Origin: Candidatus Endomicrobium macrotermitis | Lineage (GTDB): Bacteria; Elusimicrobiota; Endomicrobiia; Endomicrobiales; Endomicrobiaceae | Length of the DNA stretch: 54,925 nucleotides | Assembly: GCA_031271405.1 (NCBI GenBank) | Contig: JAISVT010000063.1 | Coordinates: 1-54,925 of the forward strand | Direction of reading: 5' to 3' | Shown here: one piece after another, positions 51,000 to 54,925 of the stretch | Numbering within the stretch: position 1 is the stretch's first letter | How the letters are laid out: the number at the start of each line of letters is the position of its first letter | The notes under the pieces: model-generated | What the model was told of the DNA's origin: nothing | Database searches by the model: none | Seen by the model: the letters and a program-made list of their open reading frames with translations, nothing else | Program-made: the position numbers and the translations under genes

Positions 51000-51701
51000 T
51001 TAAATGATCCTGGAATCGACGTTAAATACCTGACCCGAAACCGTTTTCATGTGAGAAAGCATATAAATAAAATCCAAGAGTTCGTTTATATCGGTAGTAG
51101 TATTTAAAACGCTGTCCCGCTTTGCGTATTCCATATAGTCGTATCCGGCAGATTTGCCCATCTTAGTCAAATGAAAGCCGGGCAAAACGGCGTTTACCGT
51201 TACGCCGAAACGCCCGCCTTCCCTTGCGGCAGTTTTTGTTAAAGCGATGACTCCGGCTTTCGAGGCCGAATAGCTTGCCGCGCCGGCAAAAGACCTGTAC
51301 GCGGATATGGAAGCCAAGTTTATTATCGAACCGCAATGCTGTTTTGCCATAATGCGGAGAGCTTCTTTAAGTACATAAAACGTTCCGTTGAGGTTGGTTT
51401 GTATTACTTCGTTCCAGTTTTCGTCCTGCTCCCTGAAAATTATTTTGTTTTTGCTTATCGAAGCGTTATTTATCACGCAGGATATTTCCCCGAACTCGTT
51501 GTACGCGCTTTCGATAAACAGCTTCGCTTCGTCATGTTTCGATATGTCCGCGCGGAAAAATTTTGAATGCGGAATTTCATACTCGGGTTTATGTACTCTG
51601 TAGCAGCCGCAGACGTTCCAGTCGTTTTTAGAAAAATACAAAGCGAGCTCTTTTCCTATCCCGAGCGAAACTCCCGTTATTAAAACCGTTTTGTTGTTCA
51701 T
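51000..51701 (-). CDS. Short-chain dehydrogenase, FabG-like ketoreductase
   Basis: A 233-residue SDR with the cofactor motif TGVSLGIGKELA, NNAS, the Ser of NLASISAYRS, and Tyr-x3-Lys in SYSASKAG. Its C-terminus, SGQVFNVDSRII, differs from the FabG-type VDGG. Start at 51701 (MNNKTVLITG); upstream open codons to 51809 are mostly a GGATACCGG-type repeat. It lies between bioB and the ketosynthase, so it is likely the second ketoreductase of the polyene-like system. Confidence 0.88.
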   Translation of the reverse strand: MNNKTVLITGVSLGIGKELALYFSKNDWNVCGCYRVHKPEYEIPHSKFFRADISKHDEAKLFIESAYNEFGEISCVINNASISKNKIIFREQDENWNEVIQTNLNGTFYVLKEALRIMAKQHCGSIINLASISAYRSFAGAASYSASKAGVIALTKTAAREGGRFGVTVNAVLPGFHLTKMGKSAGYDYMEYAKRDSVLNTTTDINELLDFIYMLSHMKTVSGQVFNVDSRII

Positions 51702-51813
51702 TTTTGCCCCAGTATAATAAAATGGATACCGGCTTTCGCCGGCATAAGAGACGCAGCTTAAGTTATCAGGCCGGTAAAATCGGCAGTTGCCGTAAATCCG
51801 CGCATCCAAACTT

Positions 51814-52770
51814 CTAAACTTCGCCGCGAAGCGGCTCCAACCCCAAATCTTCGATCATCTTTAAATCGGTTTCCGTATCCCTGCCGCCGGTTGTAAGATA
51901 ACCGCCGCTCATTATCGCGTTTGCGCCCGCGGCAAAAATCATCGGCTGCAAATCTCTTAAATTTACTTCTCTGCCGCCGCAGATAACTATATCCTGCTTT
52001 TGCAGAATTATTCTAAATATAGCGATTATTTTTAAAATTTCAATAGCGCTTAAAGGCTTTGCCTTTTCCAATTCCGTGCCTTTTACCGGGATAAAAAAAT
52101 TCATAGGCACGCTTTCAACGTCAAGCTCTTTTAAAGTAAAGGCCAGATCGATCCTGTCGTTAAGAGTCTCGCCTATGCCGAACAGTCCGCCCGCGCATAT
52201 TTTAAACCCCGCGGCTTTTGCCCTTTTTATCGTATCTATGCGTTCATTATAAGTATGCGTAGAACAAATTTTCGGAAAGAATCCGCCTGAGGTTTCCAAA
52301 TTGTGATGAATTTTCTTTATTCCGGCTTCTTTGAGTTTTAAAAGAATTCCGTCGGACAATCTGCCTATCGAAACGCTTAATTTTTCAACATTCTTGTAAC
52401 TTTTAAACATTTCGCAAAGCGAACCGATCTCTTTTTCGTTTAAATAATTGCCGCTCGAAACTATGCCGAAACAGGCCGCGTTTTCCAAAGCTTTATCCGC
52501 TGACCGCGCTATCTTTGCGGGTTCGGCCAGAGGATAAACTTTAACTTCCGTTTTGTTGAAAGCCGACTGCGCGCAAAACTTGCAGTCTTCGCCGCATTGC
52601 CCCGATTTTGCGTTTATAATCGAACAAATTGAAACCTTGCCGCCTTTATATTTTTTGCGGATCTTTGTTGCCGCGTACAAAAGGTCTTCGATGTCGAAAT
52701 CAAAAAGCCGTAAAGCGCCTTCTTTCGTAATTTGTCCGCCGTTTATAATATCGGAAATTAATTTGTCCAC
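51814..52770 (-). CDS. bioB: Biotin synthase
   Basis: A 318-residue radical SAM enzyme that inserts sulfur into dethiobiotin. The 4Fe-4S motif is SGQCGEDCKFCAQS (Cys-x3-Cys-x2-Cys). The 2Fe-2S arginine/cysteine region and YLTTGGRD near the C-terminus are present. The start is taken as GTG at 52770: a promoter -10 ends seven bases upstream, so the transcript should begin at this codon. A TTG at 52806 lies inside a terminator hairpin and cannot be used. It is the first gene of the 15-gene run. bioA and bioD are 30 kb away on the other strand. Confidence 0.92.
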   Translation of the reverse strand: MDKLISDIINGGQITKEGALRLFDFDIEDLLYAATKIRKKYKGGKVSICSIINAKSGQCGEDCKFCAQSAFNKTEVKVYPLAEPAKIARSADKALENAACFGIVSSGNYLNEKEIGSLCEMFKSYKNVEKLSVSIGRLSDGILLKLKEAGIKKIHHNLETSGGFFPKICSTHTYNERIDTIKRAKAAGFKICAGGLFGIGETLNDRIDLAFTLKELDVESVPMNFFIPVKGTELEKAKPLSAIEILKIIAIFRIILQKQDIVICGGREVNLRDLQPMIFAAGANAIMSGGYLTTGGRDTETDLKMIEDLGLEPLRGEV

Positions 52771-52777
52771 GGGGAGT

Positions 52778-52806
52778 ATTTTAGCACTTATAAAAAACCC
52801 GGTCAA
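52778..52806 (-). promoter_or_regulatory. bioB/polyene operon promoter, leaderless arrangement
   Basis: On the minus strand: TTGACC (52806-52801), 17-base spacer, TAAAAT (52783-52778). Transcription should start about 52771-52770, at the GTG start codon of bioB. The -35 box lies inside the downstream arm of the terminator of the preceding gene. Confidence 0.7.
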
Positions 52807-52836
52807 CTTTGGGATTTGCGCAAAGTTGACCGGGTT
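52790..52836 (-). terminator. Rho-independent terminator of the homoserine dehydrogenase gene
   Basis: Perfect 16-base arms AACCCGGTCAACTTTG (52796-52811 on the plus strand) and CAAAGTTGACCGGGTT (52821-52836), with a nine-base loop. In minus-strand reading they are followed by six T. It is 34 bases beyond the stop codon. Confidence 0.9.
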
Positions 52837-52869
52837 TCATTTGTCAATCGTTGTTTATTAACCGCCTTT

Positions 52870-54153
52870 CTAAATCTCTATTTTGATTTTTACCGGTTTG
52901 GATTTTACTATGGATTTTGTCGCGTTGATCTGTTTCAGCGCTTTTTCTATGTTTTCGCGGTAAGTTTCGTGCGTGATGATTATGATGCTTGCGTAATCTC
53001 CGCCGCTTATGTCGGGCTGCGCAAGGCTTGCTATAGAAACTTTATAGTTGCCGAGTATCCCTGAAATTTTAGACAAAACGCCCGGTTTATCCGTTACGTT
53101 AAGCCTTATATAATACGAAGCCCTGCTTTTTCCCGCGGGAAGTATTTTGATTTTCTTTTTTCTGTCATAGACCACTTCCGGGACTATTCCGGCGGTATTT
53201 GTGACTATAAATTCCGAAAGGTTTATTATATCCGACACTACCGCGCTTGCCGCGGGGCCCTGCCCGGCGCCTTTCCCGTAAAATAAAACGTCGCCGGAAT
53301 CTTTGCCGGTGATCATAACCGCGTTATATTCGTTTTCAACGGTCGCGAAAGCATTGTCGTGTTTTACAAGGCAGGGCTGAACGGATAAGTCTATGCCGTT
53401 TTTAGTTTGCTGCGCCGAACCGATGAGCTTGATGTCGTATCCGAAATCCTGCGTTATCAAAACGTCTTCGCTATTCAAATCTGCGATCCCTTTTACGGCA
53501 ATGTCTTTTACTTTTACCCAGCCGCCCCATGCAAGGGAAGCCAAAATTGCAAGTTTGTTGGCCGTGTCTATTCCGTTGACGTCAAAAGCGGGGTCGGCTT
53601 CCGCAAAACCCGCAGCCTGCGCGCTTTTCAAAGCTTCTTCGTATGAAACTCCTTTTTTTGTCATTTCGCTTAAAATGAAATTCGTCGTGCCGTTCAATAT
53701 GCCTTTTACTTCAAGCACGTCTTCCGAAGCAAGCCCTTCGCTTAAACCCTGGACTACGGGAATGACGCCGCCGACGGAAGCCTCGTAATATACGGATTTC
53801 TGGCAGCTTTGCGCCGTCGTAAAAATCTGATCCCAGTATTTTGCCAAAACCGCTTTGTTGGCCGTGACAACATTTTTACCGGCTTTTAAAGATTCCAAAA
53901 TTATAGTTCTTGCCGGCTCGTATCCGCCGATAAGCTCTATTACCAAATCTATTTCCGGATCTTTTATGATGTCTCTGAAGTTTTTGACGTACAGTTCCGG
54001 CCTGTCTATGGGGTTTAAATCGCAAATGGATTTAATTTTTATGGGCTTGCCGACTTTGCGCAAAACTATCTTCTTGTTTTGCTCCAAAATTTTGACTACG
54101 CCCTTTCCGACAGTGCCGTACCCGATTAACCCGACATTGATGTATTTTTTTTC
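52870..54153 (-). CDS. hom: Homoserine dehydrogenase
   Basis: A 427-residue enzyme that reduces aspartate semialdehyde to homoserine for threonine and methionine synthesis. The N-terminal NAD(P) motif is VGLIGYGTVGKGVVKIL. NKAVLAKYWDQI and KGILNGTTNFILSEM follow, with the catalytic Lys in the middle domain. The C-terminal ACT domain (NVTDKPGVLSKISGILG) suggests feedback control by threonine. Start at 54153 (MEKKYINVG), with AAAGGAAAT upstream. An ATG at 54204 lies only two bases after the -10 box and would precede the transcript. Single-gene transcription unit, with its own promoter and terminator. Confidence 0.95.
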   Translation of the reverse strand, partial: EKKYINVGLIGYGTVGKGVVKILEQNKKIVLRKVGKPIKIKSICDLNPIDRPELYVKNFRDIIKDPEIDLVIELIGGYEPARTIILESLKAGKNVVTANKAVLAKYWDQIFTTAQSCQKSVYYEASVGGVIPVVQGLSEGLASEDVLEVKGILNGTTNFILSEMTKKGVSYEEALKSAQAAGFAEADPAFDVNGIDTANKLAILASLAWGGWVKVKDIAVKGIADLNSEDVLITQDFGYDIKLIGSAQQTKNGIDLSVQPCLVKHDNAFATVENEYNAVMITGKDSGDVLFYGKGAGQGPAASAVVSDIINLSEFIVTNTAGIVPEVVYDRKKKIKILPAGKSRASYYIRLNVTDKPGVLSKISGILGNYKVSIASLAQPDISGGDYASIIIITHETYRENIEKALKQINATKSIVKSKPVKIKIEI

Positions 54154-54206
54154 CATAAACCGTAATTTCCTTTGGAGCTTGGCTCCCTGACTTTTTATTG
54201 CCATAC

Positions 54207-54235
54207 ATTATACATCAAATAAAAGTTTATTTAAA
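54207..54235 (-). promoter_or_regulatory. Homoserine dehydrogenase promoter
   Basis: On the minus strand: TTTAAA (54235-54230), 17-base spacer, TATAAT (54212-54207). Start of transcription near 54200 leaves a leader of about 47 bases carrying AAAGGAAAT before the ATG at 54153. Confidence 0.6.
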
Positions 54236-54248
54236 ATCTTCCGAAGAC

Positions 54249-54282
54249 AAAAAGACGGCCGCTTTTTGGCCGCGGCCGTCTT
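54249..54282 (-). terminator. Rho-independent terminator of the last gene
   Basis: Arms AAGACGGCCGC (54252-54262) and GCGGCCGTCTT (54272-54282) with a nine-base loop; in minus-strand reading the stem is followed by TTTTTG. Confidence 0.85.
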
Positions 54283-54317
54283 CGGCGATAAATACCGGAT
54301 AAATTACCGTAAAACTT

Positions 54318-54925
54318 TTATTTTACCGCATTTGCTTTGGTTTTAACCGCCGCAGTTTTAACAACGGCTTTTTCTTTGGCGGAATATTTAACCGTCTTCG
54401 CCGAAGCGTTTATTTTGCCGGCAGCCGTGTCTTTTACTGCGGGTGTCTGAACATTTTGCGGTGAAAAGTCTTTTGTTATGGAAACCAAACCGTTTATCCA
54501 CTTTTGGGCAGACTTAATTTCTTTTGCGGTCATCGATCTGATTTTCGTATTAAGCATTGTCAAAGCGCTTCTTATTTGCGCGCGGTCAAAAGCTATTTCT
54601 TTTTTGCCGAGTATTTTAAGAATTTCCGTCTTGTTTAAAAATTCATGGATTATCCACAAGCGCGGATCGTCAAAAACGACATGCTCGGGCGGGACGTAAA
54701 TTTCTTCAAATCCCAATTTCTCTTTAATATTGAAATCCTTCCATGTATCGGCTTTGGAATACGCTTCAACCGCCTCTTTTTTAACTGTAAGCGTTATATG
54801 TTTAAGCGAAGGGGCGCCGTTTACGGTTTTATAGAGGCCTTTAAAAACGTCTTTGCCTAATTTCGGCGGCTTTATTGAATCTGATTCTATCATGAAAAGA
54901 TTGGCGCACCCTTCAAAAGCGCTGT
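54318..54925 (-). CDS. Probable lipoprotein of unknown function, 5' end cut by window edge
   Basis: The frame is open to the window end and reads AFEGCANLFMIESDS, so the ATG at 54893 is likely internal. GCANL next to the edge looks like the Cys of a lipobox, which would make this an exported lipoprotein. About 200 residues are visible. The middle is a mostly helical, charged domain (WIIHEFLNKTEILKILGKKEIAF, AQIRSALTMLNTKIRSM). The C-terminal 40 residues are a low-complexity Lys/Ala stretch (AKEKAVVKTAAVKTKANAVK). No family recognised. It is followed by a good terminator. Confidence 0.6.
   Translation of the reverse strand, partial: SAFEGCANLFMIESDSIKPPKLGKDVFKGLYKTVNGAPSLKHITLTVKKEAVEAYSKADTWKDFNIKEKLGFEEIYVPPEHVVFDDPRLWIIHEFLNKTEILKILGKKEIAFDRAQIRSALTMLNTKIRSMTAKEIKSAQKWINGLVSITKDFSPQNVQTPAVKDTAAGKINASAKTVKYSAKEKAVVKTAAVKTKANAVK

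Noticed and set aside
52771-52806. Upstream TTG start of bioB
   Set aside because: It lies in the terminator hairpin and at the promoter -35, upstream of the predicted transcript.
1-54925. tRNA, rRNA, CRISPR, riboswitch and complete insertion-sequence searches by eye
   Set aside because: No cloverleaf, array, conserved aptamer or transposase was recognised; a computational scan (tRNAscan-SE, Infernal, ISfinder) would be needed to exclude small cases.

Overview
The window looks like part of the chromosome of a Gram-negative, probably anaerobic bacterium of moderate-to-low GC. Evidence for a Gram-negative envelope is a LolA-like protein, a TolC/MacA/MacB-type efflux set, an LpxL/HtrB-type acyltransferase and several lipoprotein signals. 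A phenylacetate-CoA ligase next to an ACT-domain protein is typical of anaerobes. The giant exported protein with a TraB/ChaN-like start, and the many short palindromic intergenic repeats, remind me of Elusimicrobiota (Endomicrobia) or Omnitrophota. That placement is from memory and is only a moderate guess. No rRNA, tRNA or CRISPR was recognised.

Layout. 1-4.6 kb (+): the end of paaK, a small acidic protein, an ACT-domain protein, a CoA-binding protein, a HAD phosphatase and a sugar/H+ symporter. 4.8-10.3 kb (+): a LolA-like periplasmic protein, then a chromosome-partition region with two perfect 14-bp parS palindromes (5884 and 7565), a B12-binding radical SAM enzyme, parA, a membrane protein lodged between parA and parB, parB, and an AT-rich gap with DnaA-box-like 9-mers that may be oriC. 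10.3-19.8 kb (+): an exported clan-A glycosidase-like protein, a small membrane protein with a leaderless-looking promoter, and a 2633-residue mosaic protein that contains a second copy of the same glycosidase domain and two internal lipoprotein-type signals. 19.9-28.9 kb (+): a Pif1-like helicase, bioD, bioA, an outer-membrane channel/adaptor/ABC efflux operon, and a PfkB-type kinase.

28.9-31.1 kb (-): a visibly AT-rich island with an HD-domain phosphohydrolase, a YwgA-like partner in TAATG overlap, and a 50-residue upstream ORF. It is a candidate mobile or defence-like module. 31.1-35.5 kb (-): a ZIP metal transporter, an NAD synthetase whose glutaminase cysteine appears to be glycine, and an AAA/DUF4143 ATPase.

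35.7-52.8 kb (-): a run of 15 same-strand genes, probably one long transcription unit starting at bioB. It encodes an aryl-polyene-like lipid system: three ketosynthase-type proteins (one fused to an AMP ligase), two ketoreductases, a dehydratase, a thioesterase, an ACP, an acyltransferase, a glycosyltransferase, an MMPL exporter fused to a lipoprotein-like tail, and a CrtI-like FAD oxidoreductase. bioB and bioF are embedded in the same run. No aromatic-starter lyase is visible, so the product may differ from known aryl polyenes. 52.9-54.9 kb (-): homoserine dehydrogenase and the 3' part of a probable lipoprotein gene cut by the window edge.

Recurrent themes: (i) lipoprotein modules fused in frame into larger proteins; (ii) near-consensus promoters placed so that transcription should begin at or within a few bases of the start codon; (iii) dispersed palindromic repeats, two of which sit in frame inside coding genes.
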